Positions 1-9,141 of a stretch of 64,000 nucleotides of DNA are shown one piece after another. This DNA is from Saccharothrix algeriensis. GTDB lineage: Bacteria > Actinomycetota > Actinomycetes > Mycobacteriales > Pseudonocardiaceae. Position numbers and translations under genes: made by a program. The notes under the pieces were generated by a model, which saw nothing but the letters and a program-made list of their open reading frames with translations, made no database searches and was not told where the DNA came from. Numbering within the stretch: the first letter of the stretch is position 1; every line of letters starts with the position of its first letter. The stretch spans positions 4,808,001-4,872,000 of the forward strand of contig NZ_JAFBCL010000001.1 of the NCBI RefSeq assembly GCF_016907655.1. The letters are read 5' to 3'.

Positions 1-303
1 GCGGTGCCGCTGCACGAGCAGCCGGGACCGCGCGATCACCTCGTCGGTCACCTCGCCGGGCCGCTCCCGCCGCCGGGCCTGGTCGACCAGCAGGTTGCGG
101 GTGGCCTTGACCAGCCACGCCCGGCGCGCGGGCGGGCTGATCGAGGGCCAGTGGCGCCAGGCCCGCACGAACGCCTCCTGCACGGCGGACTCGTGGTCCA
201 GGTGCGGGGACATCACGGCGGCGAACCGGAAGAGCCGGGTGCGCTCCCGGTGGTAGAAGTCGGCGAAGGTGGCCGCGTGGTCATCGGAGTCCTCCGGTGT
301 CAC
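1..303 (-). CDS. ECF RNA polymerase sigma factor, N-terminal part (cut by window start)
   Basis: Only the first 101 codons are present; the rest lies beyond base 1. The translation starts at a GTG (303-301) preceded by a GAGGGAGG ribosome site. It reads as sigma-70 region 2: an aromatic/Arg-rich helix near residues 15-30 (FYHRERTRLFRFAAVM), then the core-binding and -10-recognition helices ending in VKATRNLLVDQARRRER at about residues 62-80. Sigma factors of this type direct RNA polymerase to small stress or envelope regulons. Region 4 and any anti-sigma partner cannot be seen, so the exact ECF group is unknown. Confidence 0.85.
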   Translation of the reverse strand, partial: MTPEDSDDHAATFADFYHRERTRLFRFAAVMSPHLDHESAVQEAFVRAWRHWPSISPPARRAWLVKATRNLLVDQARRRERPGEVTDEVIARSRLLVQRHR

Positions 304-417
304 GAACCCTCCCTCTGGTCAGCGCCCGGTAACCGGAAGACGGGCGCCCGCGGGAGTTGTGGACGCCGCGCGTTCGCGCCCGCCCCGGGACGAGGACCCT
401 TCGGTAGCGTACGGAGC

Positions 418-969
418 GTGAAGCGGCGCCGGACCAAGGACGACTGGACCGAGGTGGCCCTGCTGGCCCTGGCCGAGGGCGGCGTGGCGGCGGTGGCGGT
501 GGAACCCCTGGCGGCCCGGCTCGGCGCCACCAAGGGCAGCGCGTACTGGCACTTCCCCAACCGCGAGGCGCTGCTCAAGGCCACCCTCGAGCGCTGGGAG
601 CGCGAGCGCACCGAGGAGGTGATCGCGCGCGCCGAGGCCGGCGCCACCCCGCCGGCCCGGCTGCGGCTGCTGTACCGGGTGGTGCTGGAGGACGCGTGGG
701 ACAGCGCCGTGGAGCTGGCCCTGCTGGCGGCCAAGGACGACCCGGCGGTGGCGCCGGTGCTGCGCCGGGTCACCGACCGCCGCATCGCCTACCTGGAGGA
801 GCTGTTCCGCGCCCTGGGGTTCCCCGCGGGGACGGCCCGGCGGCGCGCCGTCCTGGCGTACTCGGTCTACCTGGGCCAGGCCCAGCTCCTGACCGCCGCG
901 CCGCACGTCCTCACCGGCTGGGCGGAGCTGCTGGAGGACACCCTGGCCGTGGTGACCGCCCGTGGCTGA
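418..969 (+). CDS. TetR/AcrR-family transcriptional regulator
   Basis: A 183-residue protein with an N-terminal TetR helix-turn-helix at about residues 12-50 (AARLGATKGSAYWHFPNREALL, where the YWHF turn is typical) and an all-helical ligand-binding C-terminal half. The reading frame is open further upstream, but the GTG at 418 is chosen because TAGCGT (405-410) lies 7 nt before it, the pattern of a leaderless actinobacterial transcript. It is divergent from the sigma factor gene and overlaps the following DUF167 gene by 8 bp, so the two are probably co-transcribed. Ligand and targets are not predictable. Confidence 0.85.
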   Translation: MKRRRTKDDWTEVALLALAEGGVAAVAVEPLAARLGATKGSAYWHFPNREALLKATLERWERERTEEVIARAEAGATPPARLRLLYRVVLEDAWDSAVELALLAAKDDPAVAPVLRRVTDRRIAYLEELFRALGFPAGTARRRAVLAYSVYLGQAQLLTAAPHVLTGWAELLEDTLAVVTARG

Positions 970-1249
970 GCCGTTCCGCCTGGCCGTCCGCGTCAAGCCG
1001 GGGGCGAAGCGGGACGCCGTGGGCGGCCGTTGGGGCGGCACGGCGCTGGTGGTGGCGGTGGCGGCCCCGGCCGTGGGTGGCAAGGCGAACGAGGCCGTGC
1101 GCAAGGCCCTGGCGAAGGCGTTCGGGGTGCGCGGGCGGGACGTGCTCATCACCAGCGGTGAGCGGGGCCGTGACAAGGTCGTGCGGCTCGACCCCGCCCC
1201 GGCCGACGCCGCCGAGCGCCTCGAAGCCCTCCTCGGCCCGGTCGGCTGA
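962..1249 (+). CDS. DUF167 (YggU-like) family protein
   Basis: A 95-residue protein with the DUF167 signature: an N-terminal strand VRVKPGAKRDAV, then VAVAAPAVGGKANEAV and the basic segment FGVRGRDVLITSGERGRDKVV. Members are small alpha/beta proteins of unknown biochemical role, common in bacteria, often encoded beside membrane or cell-division genes. The GTG start overlaps the end of the TetR gene by 8 bp, so expression is probably translationally coupled. The full expected family length is present. No function is assigned. Confidence 0.85.
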   Translation: MAEPFRLAVRVKPGAKRDAVGGRWGGTALVVAVAAPAVGGKANEAVRKALAKAFGVRGRDVLITSGERGRDKVVRLDPAPADAAERLEALLGPVG

Positions 1250-1410
1250 GCGGCCGGGGAGCGGCGGGGGAGCGGCCGGGGAGCCGCACCGCCGCGGGCC
1301 GCTTTCCGGTACGGGTGTCCGGTTGGTGACGCTGAGGTGATTGCCGGATTAGTCCAAATCGGCGTCACCGGGGAGAATGACTTCCACCGAGTGAACAACC
1401 AGGAGGTCGA

Positions 1411-2892
1411 GTGGGTGGCGTGACGGCCGTTCTCGGGATCGCCGCCGCGGTCCTGCTGCTCTCCGTCATCGCGGTGCGGGTGTCCATCAGGCTGGGCCTG
1501 CCCTCGCTCCTGCTGTACCTCGGCATCGGGGTGCTGCTGGGCGAAGCGGTGCTCGGGATCCAGTTCGAGGACGCCGACCTGACCCGCTCGCTGGGCACGG
1601 TGGCGCTGGTGCTGATCCTCACCGAGGGCGGGCTGACCACCCGCTGGGAGTCGGTGCGGCCGGCGCTGGGCCTGGGCATCGCGCTGTCCACGGTGTCCGT
1701 GGCGGTGAGCATCGGCCTCACCGGGCTGGCGCTGCACCACCTGCTGGGCCTGGACTGGCGCACGGCGCTGCTGTGGGGCGCGGTGCTGTCGTCCACGGAC
1801 GCGGCGGCGGTGTTCAGCGTGCTGCGCGGGGTCGGGGTGGGCAAGCGGCTGATCGGGCCGCTGGAGCTGGAGTCCGGCATCAACGACGCCCCGGTCTACA
1901 TCGCGGTCGTCCTGCTGGCCTCGCCCGACCCGGTGACCTGGACCGCCCCGCTGCTGATGCTCTACGAGCTGCTCGCGGGCGCGGCGATCGGCGTCGTGCT
2001 GGGCTGGCTGGGCGGGGTCGCGCTGCGGCGGGCGGCGCTGCCCGCGACCGGCCTGTACCCGCTGGCCACGGTCGCGGTGTGCCTGCTGGCCTACACGGCG
2101 GGCGACCTGGCGCACGCGTCCGGGTTCCTGGCCGTCTACGTCGCCGCGGTGGTCCTGGGCAACGCCCGGCTGCCGCACCGCTCCGACACGCTGTCGTTCG
2201 CCGAGGGGCTGGGGTGGCTCGCGCAGATCGGCCTGTTCGTGCTGCTGGGCCTGTACGCCTCGCCCGACCGGCTGTGGGAGGCGCTGGTGCCCGCGCTGGT
2301 GGCGGGCGCCGTGCTGGTGCTGCTGGCCCGGCCGGTGTCGGTCGCGCTCGCGGCGCTGCCGTTCCGGGTGCCCTGGCGCGAGCAGGTGTTCATCTCGTGG
2401 TCGGGGCTGCGCGGCGCGGTGCCGATCGTGTTCGCCCTGATCCCGCTCATCCAGCAGGTGCCGGGCGCGCAGCAGTTGGTGGACGCGGTGTTCGTGCTGG
2501 TCATCGTGCTCACGGTGGTGCAGGGCACCACGTTGCCGTGGCTCGCGCGGTGGCTGAAGCTGGTGCGGTCGGGCGAGGCGCTCCAGGTGCAGGTCGACTC
2601 GTCCGCGCTGGACGAGCTGGGCGCGGAGCTGCTCCAGGTCCGCATCCGGCGCGGTTCCCGGCTGCACGGCGTGTACCTGTCCGAGCTGCGGCTGCCGCCG
2701 GGCGCGACGGTGAGCCTGGTGGTGCGCGCCGACGCCGGGTTCACGCCGCAGCCCACCACCCGGCTGGAGGTCGAGGACCAGCTGCTGGTCGTCTGCACGG
2801 AGGCCGCCCGCACGGCGACCGAGCAGCGCATCCGGGCGCTGGACCGGGCCGGGCGGTTCGCGCGGTGGAAGGGCGACGTCGGGCTGCCCTGA
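1411..2892 (+). CDS. Potassium (cation)/proton antiporter, CPA1/CvrA type with C-terminal TrkA-C domain
   Basis: A 493-residue integral membrane protein with about 12 hydrophobic segments over residues 1-390 (for example VLLLSVIAVRVSIRLGLP at the N-terminus and GLRGAVPIVFALIPLI in a late helix), followed by a soluble RCK_C/TrkA-C domain from about residue 398 to 475. This arrangement is that of CvrA/NhaP2-type antiporters, which exchange K+ or Na+ for H+; the TrkA-C domain usually senses nucleotides. Start GTG 1411 follows AGGAGG at 1401-1406; an in-frame GTG at 1420 is an alternative. It is monocistronic. Ion preference cannot be read from sequence. Confidence 0.85.
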   Translation: MGGVTAVLGIAAAVLLLSVIAVRVSIRLGLPSLLLYLGIGVLLGEAVLGIQFEDADLTRSLGTVALVLILTEGGLTTRWESVRPALGLGIALSTVSVAVSIGLTGLALHHLLGLDWRTALLWGAVLSSTDAAAVFSVLRGVGVGKRLIGPLELESGINDAPVYIAVVLLASPDPVTWTAPLLMLYELLAGAAIGVVLGWLGGVALRRAALPATGLYPLATVAVCLLAYTAGDLAHASGFLAVYVAAVVLGNARLPHRSDTLSFAEGLGWLAQIGLFVLLGLYASPDRLWEALVPALVAGAVLVLLARPVSVALAALPFRVPWREQVFISWSGLRGAVPIVFALIPLIQQVPGAQQLVDAVFVLVIVLTVVQGTTLPWLARWLKLVRSGEALQVQVDSSALDELGAELLQVRIRRGSRLHGVYLSELRLPPGATVSLVVRADAGFTPQPTTRLEVEDQLLVVCTEAARTATEQRIRALDRAGRFARWKGDVGLP

Positions 2893-3059
2893 CGCGTGGG
2901 CTGCCCTGGCGCGTGGGCTGCCCTGATGCGCGGGTCGGGCGCGGGGCGGTCCCGCGCGGTGGGGCGGCTCCGCCCCGGTCGGGTGCCGTGATCAGCGGGC
3001 TCCCAGGATGTGAACGGTGCTCGACCCGGTGCTCCGGTGTCGGCTACCGTCGGCGACGA

Positions 3060-3174
3060 GGTCATGAGTGCCAGCGCGAAGCTCGGGCTAGCTGGCCGGC
3101 AACCCTCCTACCGCGGTGGGGTGCCCCCGATGAGGACCTGGCCTGGCGCGCAGGGCGTCGGGCAAGCGCGGGCC
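3060..3174 (+). promoter_or_regulatory. SAM-IV riboswitch
   Basis: The segment matches the actinobacterial SAM-IV aptamer: P1 strand GGTC (3060-3063) pairing with GACC (3135-3138), the core GAGTGCCAGCG, the CTGGCCGGCAACCCTCC segment, and CCGCGGTGGGGTGCCCC closing P3. It is followed by the downstream pseudoknot region ending in GGCAAGCGCGGGCC. SAM-IV RNAs bind S-adenosylmethionine and lower expression of sulfur-metabolism genes. It lies 44 nt ahead of the class V aminotransferase start. The ribosome site (3208-3212) lies outside the aptamer, so the switching mode is not obvious. Confidence 0.9.
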
Positions 3175-3217
3175 TTCCACGAGTCGCGGGAGTCCGCCGG
3201 ACCCGTCGGAGGATGAC

Positions 3218-4534
3218 GTGACCGTCGCAGTTCCCGGATCCATCGCCGCTCTGCCCCGCGTCGTGGGCGCCGCGCTGCGCGTCCCGCTGGTGACGGGCGG
3301 GCGCGTCGAGTACGCGAACCTCGACCACGCGGCCAGCGCGCCCTGCCTGGAGCAGGTGTGCGACGCCGTCGACGAGCTGCTGCCCTGGTACGCGAGCGTG
3401 CACCGGGGCGCGGGCTTCGCCTCCCGGGTGTCCACCCGCGTCTACGAGCAGGCCCGCGACTCGGTGCGCCGGTTCGTCGGCGCCCGCACCGGCGACACCG
3501 TCGTGTTCACCCGCAACACCACCGACTCGCTGAACCTGCTGGCCCGCAGCCTGCCCCGGCGCACCGCCGTGGTGCTGTTCGACACCGAGCACCACGCGGC
3601 GCTGCTGCCGTGGCGGGGGCCGAACGTGCGGCGGCTGCGCACGCCCGGCTCGCCGGCGGCGGCGGTGCTGGAGCTGGACCGCGCGCTGCGCGCCGCGCCC
3701 GAGGGGCCGCGCCTGGTCGTGGTGACCGGCGCGTCGAACGTGACCGGCGAGGTGTGGCCGGTGGCGGAGCTGGCGGCGGTGGCCCGCCGGCACGGCGCGC
3801 GGGTCGCGCTGGACGCGGCGCAGCTCGCGCCGCACCGCCCGGTGGACCTCGGGGCGCTGGACGTGGACTACGCCGTGCTGTCCGGGCACAAGGTCTACGC
3901 CCCGTTCGGCGCGGGCGTGCTGGTCGGGCGGGCGGACTGGCTCCAGGCCGCCGACCCGTACCTGGTCGGCGGCGGCGCGACGGCGCGGGTGACCGACCAC
4001 GGCGACCGGCTGGGCGTGGCGTGGTCGGCGGTGCCCGAGCGGCACGAGGCCGGGTCGCCCAACGTGGTGGGCGTGCACGCGCTCGCCGTGGCCTGCGACG
4101 TGCTGGGGCGGCACTGGGAGCAGACCGTCGCCCACGAGCGCGTGCTGCTGGCCCGGCTGCGGGCCGGGCTCGCGACCGTCCCCGGCGCGCGGGAGCTGTC
4201 GCTGTTCGGCCCGGAGCACGACCGGGTAGGCGTGGTGAGCTTCGCGGTGGGCGGCCAGGACGCGGGCTTCCTCGCCGCCGCGCTGTCCGCCGAGCACGGC
4301 ATCGGCGTGCGCGACGGGGCGTTCTGCGCGCACGTGGCCGTGCGCCGGCTGACGGGGGGCGACCGCGCGCTGCGGGCGTCGCTCGGGCTGGGCTCGACCG
4401 CCGAGCACGTGGACCGGTTCGTGGCCGCGCTGCGGTCCCTCGTGGTGGAGGGCGCCCGGTGGGACTACGAGGTCGTCGACGGCCGCTGGGCGCCGGTGGC
4501 CGACGACCGGGCGCTCCCGCCGTTCCTGCGCTGA
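3218..4534 (+). CDS. Class V aminotransferase-fold PLP enzyme (cysteine desulfurase/selenocysteine lyase-like)
   Basis: A 438-residue PLP-dependent enzyme. Conserved features are the substrate/phosphate region (YANLDHAASAP, FTRNTTDSLNLLARSL), the Asp of DAAQLAPH that contacts the PLP ring nitrogen, and the Schiff-base lysine K225 in LSGHKVYAPFGAGVLVG. The C-terminal region carries CAHVAVRRL, like the cysteine-bearing loop of SufS/CsdA-type desulfurases. GTG 3218 is preceded by GGAGG at 3208-3212. Control by an upstream SAM-IV riboswitch points to a role in cysteine/methionine sulfur flow. The exact substrate is inferred, not shown; no Fe-S assembly gene is adjacent. Confidence 0.85.
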   Translation: MTVAVPGSIAALPRVVGAALRVPLVTGGRVEYANLDHAASAPCLEQVCDAVDELLPWYASVHRGAGFASRVSTRVYEQARDSVRRFVGARTGDTVVFTRNTTDSLNLLARSLPRRTAVVLFDTEHHAALLPWRGPNVRRLRTPGSPAAAVLELDRALRAAPEGPRLVVVTGASNVTGEVWPVAELAAVARRHGARVALDAAQLAPHRPVDLGALDVDYAVLSGHKVYAPFGAGVLVGRADWLQAADPYLVGGGATARVTDHGDRLGVAWSAVPERHEAGSPNVVGVHALAVACDVLGRHWEQTVAHERVLLARLRAGLATVPGARELSLFGPEHDRVGVVSFAVGGQDAGFLAAALSAEHGIGVRDGAFCAHVAVRRLTGGDRALRASLGLGSTAEHVDRFVAALRSLVVEGARWDYEVVDGRWAPVADDRALPPFLR

Positions 4535-4556
4535 GGCGATGCTGGACAATGGCCCC

Positions 4557-5179
4557 GTGAGCACTGAGTCCAACACCGGGCCGACCAGCGGGCCGAGCAG
4601 CGGGTCGGCCGCCGAACCGGACGACCGGGCGCCGCACCCGCCGAAGCGGCGGGTGGCGCTGCTGGCGGCGATCGCGCCCGTGGTGTTGGCGCTGGACGTC
4701 GTCACCAAGGTCCTCGCCGTCCGGTCGCTGGAGGGGCAGGAGCCCGTCGAGCTGTTCGGCGGCTTGGTCTACCTGTCCTTCCTGCGCAACTCCGGCGCGG
4801 CGTTCGGCCTGGCCGAGGGCTGGACGGTGATCCTCGCGCTGGTCGCGTTCGGCGTGGTGGGCTTCATCCTGTGGATCGCGCGCAAGCTGCGGTCGGTCGG
4901 CTGGGCCATCGGGCTCGGGCTGGTGCTGGGCGGCGCGCTGGGCAACCTGGTGGACCGCGTGTTCCGGGGCCCCGGCCCGCTGCGCGGCCACGTCGTGGAC
5001 TTCATCTCGGTCATCGAGCCCTACGGCGCCTTCTTCCCGGTGTTCAACGTCGCCGACTCGGGCATCTGCGTCGGCGGCGCGGTGATCGTGCTCATGGCGG
5101 CCCTCCAGCGCGACTACGACGGCACGCGGCCGGCCCCGAAGCGGGAGCCGGGGACCGGGGAGTCCGCGGGGGCCGACGC

Positions 5180-5183
<4 letters not shown>
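4557..5183 (+). CDS. lspA: Lipoprotein signal peptidase II
   Basis: A 208-residue inner-membrane aspartyl peptidase that removes signal peptides from diacylglyceryl-modified prolipoproteins. Four transmembrane segments are visible, with the family motifs NSGAAFGL (from residue 78), GNLVDR with catalytic D133, and FNVADS with catalytic D167. A non-conserved hydrophilic N-terminal extension of about 40 residues precedes the first helix. GTG 4557 is chosen because GACAAT ends 6 nt before it and no ribosome site is present; an in-frame ATG at 4539 is less likely. It overlaps the next gene by 4 bp (GTGA), a conserved lspA-rluD pairing. Confidence 0.95.
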
Positions 5184-6109
<926 letters not shown>

Positions 6110-6193
6110 CCCGGCGCACCGATCGACCCCCCACGAGCAGGTCGCGTTCGCGTAACGTTTGCGTCGACGGCCCGCTCGTATGGGGAGGTACGT

Positions 6194-6760
6194 GTGGTGT
6201 CAGCGCACTACGACGACCCTGATCGCACGCCACCGCGGGGCCTGCCGCGGATCGAGCCCACCGGGGAGCGCCGCCCGGCGCGGGGCCGGTCGAGCCCGGA
6301 CGTGGTCGCCACCTGGGCCGCCGCCGAGGCCCGGCACCGCGCCGAGCGCGAGGCCGCGCGGAACCGACCCGGTCCCGACGGGCCCGCGGGGGAGCGCCCG
6401 GCCGGGCGGAGCCCCGACGAGCGTTCGCCCGGTCGCGGCGCCGCGGACCAGGTCGGGCGGAGCGCCCCGGAGCGCCTGGGCGGGCACATCGGCCCGCGGC
6501 GCGTCCCGGACGGCTGGGGCGTCGCCCCCGCCGTGATCGGCGGCGAACCGCCCGAGGCGCCACCGCCCCCGGCGCTGCCCGCCGCGGTCCCGGACGGGCA
6601 GGTCCCGGACGGGCAGGTCCCGGACGGGCGGGCTCCGGACGGGCGGGCTCCGGACGGGCGGGCTCCGGGCGGGCGGGTCCCGGACGAGCCGGCCCGGGGC
6701 GGTCCGGCCCCCGCCAAGCGCTCGTTCTTCGGGAAGCTGTTCAACCGGAAAGCGCGCTAG
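6194..6760 (+). CDS. Hypothetical low-complexity protein with pentapeptide repeats
   Basis: A 188-residue, probably disordered protein of unrecognised family. It begins with about 60 charged residues including the helix-like VVATWAAAEARHRAERE, continues through a Gly/Pro/Arg-rich stretch, has seven tandem pentapeptides (VPDGQ/APDGR type) at about residues 132-166, and ends in a basic tail KRSFFGKLFNRKAR. The tail could bind membrane or nucleic acid. A GGGGAGG site at 6182-6188 precedes two adjacent GTG codons (6194, 6197); either could start. No transmembrane segment or catalytic motif is visible. The next gene begins 3 bp after the stop. Confidence 0.6.
   Translation: MVSAHYDDPDRTPPRGLPRIEPTGERRPARGRSSPDVVATWAAAEARHRAEREAARNRPGPDGPAGERPAGRSPDERSPGRGAADQVGRSAPERLGGHIGPRRVPDGWGVAPAVIGGEPPEAPPPPALPAAVPDGQVPDGQVPDGRAPDGRAPDGRAPGGRVPDEPARGGPAPAKRSFFGKLFNRKAR
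6586..6690 (+). repeat. 15-bp tandem repeat, seven copies, in frame
   Basis: Seven consecutive 15-bp units of the type GGTCCCGGACGGGCA or GGCTCCGGACGGGCG run from 6586 to 6690. The first three and the next three form two near-identical subgroups, and the last copy is degenerate. The unit is a multiple of three, so copy-number change keeps the frame and lengthens or shortens the pentapeptide tract of the surrounding gene. Confidence 0.9.
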
Positions 6761-6763
6761 CGG

Positions 6764-8044
6764 GTGAGCCGGTGTCGCCGCCGTCCCGGTCGCCGGCCCG
6801 GCGCCGGGACGACGACGTCGGGCAGCGCCGGAGCGGAGGACCGGGCGCGGCTCGTGCTCCTGCTGGGCGCGCTGTGCTGCCTGGGCCCGCTCTCGATCGA
6901 CGTGTACCTGCCCGCCTTCCCGGCCGTGGCGGCGGAGTTCGGGGCGAGCGAGTCGCAGGTCCAGCTGTCGCTGACGGCGTTCATCATCGGGCTGTCCGCG
7001 GGGCAGCTCGTGGTCGGGCCGCTGTCGGACGCGTGGGGCCGCCGCCGGCCGCTGCTGGTCGGCCTCGGCGGCTACCTGGTGGTGTCGCTGGTCTGCGCGC
7101 TGGCGCCGGGCGCGTACTGGCTGGCGGGGCTGCGGTTCCTGCAGGGCGTGGGCGTGGCGGCGGGCTTCGTGGTGACCCTGGCGATCGCGCGGGACCGCTT
7201 CGAGGGCTTGGCGATGGCCCGGTTCATGTCGCTGCTGATGCTGGTCAACGGCCTGGGGCCGGTCATCGCGCCGGTGCTGGGCGGCCAGCTGCTGCGGGTC
7301 ACCACGTGGCGCGGCACGTTCGTCGTGCTGGCCGGTGTCGCGCTGGTGCTGCTGGTGGTGCTGGCCCTGCGGCTGCCGGAGACGCTGCCGCCGGACAAGC
7401 GGCGGCCGGCGGCCGTGGCGCCGACCCTGCGGGTGTTCCGGCTGCTGCTGGCCGACCGGGTGTTCCTGGGCTACGCGCTGGCGTCGGCGCTGTCGCTGGG
7501 CGCGCTGTTCGGGTACGTGGCCGGCGCGCCGTTCGTGCTGCAGGGGGTGTTCGGGCTCTCGCCGCAGGGGTTCAGCCTGGTGTTCGCGGCGAACTCGGTG
7601 TCGATCTTCGTCGCCGGCCTGCTGAACACCCTGCTCACCGGCCGGCTGCTGCCGAGGGTGCTGCTGCACGTCGGGTTGGGCGTGGGCGCGGCGGGCGGCG
7701 CCGGGCTGCTGGTCGCCGGCCTGGCGGGCGGGGGCCTCGTGGCGTTCCTGGCGCCGCTGTTCGCGGTGACGACCAGCGTGGGGCTGCTGACGCCGAACGC
7801 CGCGGCGCTGGCGATGTCCCGGCACCCGGAGGCGGCGGGCAGCGCGTCGGCGGTGCTCGGCGTGACGCGGTTCCTGGTCGCCGGGGCGATGGCGCCGCTG
7901 GTCGGCGCGGGCGGTTCGGCGAGCGTGGTGCCGATGGCGGCGGTGATGGCCGCCGCGACGCTGCTGGCGCTGGTGGCGGGGCTCGTCCTGGCGCGCGGCG
8001 ACGCGGGGATCACCCGGCCGGACCCGGCCCCGGTGGCCGCCTGA
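6764..8044 (+). CDS. MFS multidrug effux transporter, Bcr/CflA type
   Basis: A 426-residue, 12-helix major facilitator protein. The first helix carries LGPLSIDVYLPAFP, typical of Bcr/CflA drug exporters, followed by the loop 2-3 MFS signature GPLSDAWGRRRPLL and a motif-C-like run at GPVIAPVLGGQLL. Such proteins export chloramphenicol, bicyclomycin or related drugs by proton antiport; the substrate here is unknown. The start is uncertain: GTG 6764 lies only 3 bp after the previous gene with no clear ribosome site, and it would add about 25 Arg/Gly-rich residues before the first helix. Translation may be coupled to the upstream gene. Confidence 0.85.
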   Translation: MSRCRRRPGRRPGAGTTTSGSAGAEDRARLVLLLGALCCLGPLSIDVYLPAFPAVAAEFGASESQVQLSLTAFIIGLSAGQLVVGPLSDAWGRRRPLLVGLGGYLVVSLVCALAPGAYWLAGLRFLQGVGVAAGFVVTLAIARDRFEGLAMARFMSLLMLVNGLGPVIAPVLGGQLLRVTTWRGTFVVLAGVALVLLVVLALRLPETLPPDKRRPAAVAPTLRVFRLLLADRVFLGYALASALSLGALFGYVAGAPFVLQGVFGLSPQGFSLVFAANSVSIFVAGLLNTLLTGRLLPRVLLHVGLGVGAAGGAGLLVAGLAGGGLVAFLAPLFAVTTSVGLLTPNAAALAMSRHPEAAGSASAVLGVTRFLVAGAMAPLVGAGGSASVVPMAAVMAAATLLALVAGLVLARGDAGITRPDPAPVAA

Positions 8045-8103
8045 AGCCCGGACCGGCGGGACCGGTCACCCGGGCGAGGCCGGGCGCGGTCACCCGGCCG
8101 GAG

Positions 8104-8976
8104 TCAGTCGTCGACGGTCCAGACGAGGGTGTTCAGGTCGGTCTCCGGGCGGGCGCTCCAGCGGACCGACGTCACCACCGTGGTCTCCGGCAGCACGTAG
8201 ACGGTGTGCCCGCCGGCCGTCTCGCCGGGCTGGACGCCGATCTTGTGCGGCGGCCGGGACGACAGCGAGACGGGCGCCTTGCCGATCGTCTCGCCGGTGT
8301 TGGTCATCAGCACCAGGTACATGTCGGGCAGGGCGTTGAACGTCACCGTGCCGGTGTTGGCCAGCTCGGTGTGCACCACGACCGCCCGCTCGCCGTCGGC
8401 CAGCTTGTAGCCGGCCGCGGTGAACAGGAAGTCCGCCGGGTCGACCACCTCGACCAGCTGGATGGTGAACCGGGCGCCCTCCAGGCCCTCGGTCTCCAGC
8501 GTGCTGCCGATCCTGCCGGTGCGCGGCTTGGGCGCCGGCGCGTGGTCGCCGCGCGCCCACCCGGACGACTGCGGCGGGCCCCACGTGCTCATCGGCTCCG
8601 GCACGGGGGCGGCGTGCGGCTGCTGCGCCGGGAACGGACTGCTGGGCGGGCCCTGCCGGTACGCGCCCGACGGCGTGCCGCGGGCGGTGCCCGGGGCGGG
8701 CTGGTACGGGCCCGACGGCGTGCCGCGCGCCGCCTGCCCCTGCGGGCCGGCGTAGCTGCCCCAGGCCACGCTGTTGGCCAGCGCCTTGCGGATGCCGTTG
8801 GGGTCGCACTCCACGCCCACCAGCAGCGGCAGCCCGCTGCCGGACAGGGTGATCAGGCGGGTGGCGGCCTCGCGCGGGTCCATGCCCAGGCGGGCGGCGA
8901 TCTCGTGCACGGCGGCGCGGCCCATCTCGGCGAGCATGGCCAGAAGACGGGCGTCGACGGGATCCGGCGCTACCAC
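8104..8976 (-). CDS. Hypothetical protein: N-terminal HTH, proline-rich linker, C-terminal Ig-like (DUF4352-like) domain
   Basis: A protein of about 290 residues. Residues 1-60 (DARLLAMLAEMGRAAVHEIA) resemble a winged-helix module. Residues 70-150 are Pro/Gly/Gln-rich with the repeated tetrapeptide TPSG. Residues 160-290 form a beta-rich domain reminiscent of DUF4352/telokin-like folds (FTIQLVEVVDPADF, VVVHTELANTGTVTFN). No signal peptide is visible. GTG 8976 is chosen because TAGCGT (8989-8984) ends 7 nt upstream; an in-frame GTG at 8985 overlaps that box. It is divergent from dnaE. Function unknown; a regulator with a sensory beta domain is one possibility. Confidence 0.65.
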   Translation of the reverse strand: MVAPDPVDARLLAMLAEMGRAAVHEIAARLGMDPREAATRLITLSGSGLPLLVGVECDPNGIRKALANSVAWGSYAGPQGQAARGTPSGPYQPAPGTARGTPSGAYRQGPPSSPFPAQQPHAAPVPEPMSTWGPPQSSGWARGDHAPAPKPRTGRIGSTLETEGLEGARFTIQLVEVVDPADFLFTAAGYKLADGERAVVVHTELANTGTVTFNALPDMYLVLMTNTGETIGKAPVSLSSRPPHKIGVQPGETAGGHTVYVLPETTVVTSVRWSARPETDLNTLVWTVDD

Positions 8977-9077
8977 CCTTGGCACGCTACCCGCCCGGAC
9001 CGATCTTCGCGGCATCGCCCCGCCGGGGCCCGCGGGAAACCCCCCGTGTCGCTGTGGGCGTCGCGGAGGGGAGGTTA

Positions 9078-9083
9078 TAGGGT
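9078..9083 (+). promoter_or_regulatory. Probable -10 element of the dnaE promoter
   Basis: TAGGGT at 9078-9083, within an unusually AT-rich run for this window (GTTATAGGGT), lies about 58 nt before the dnaE start. This would give a 5' untranslated leader of about 50 nt carrying the AGGAGG ribosome site at 9132-9137. No convincing -35 is visible. Confidence 0.45.
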
Positions 9084-9141
9084 CGGGAGTCTCTTGCCCG
9101 TGCCTTCCCACCGGGCAGCCCACGATCTTCGAGGAGGCATG

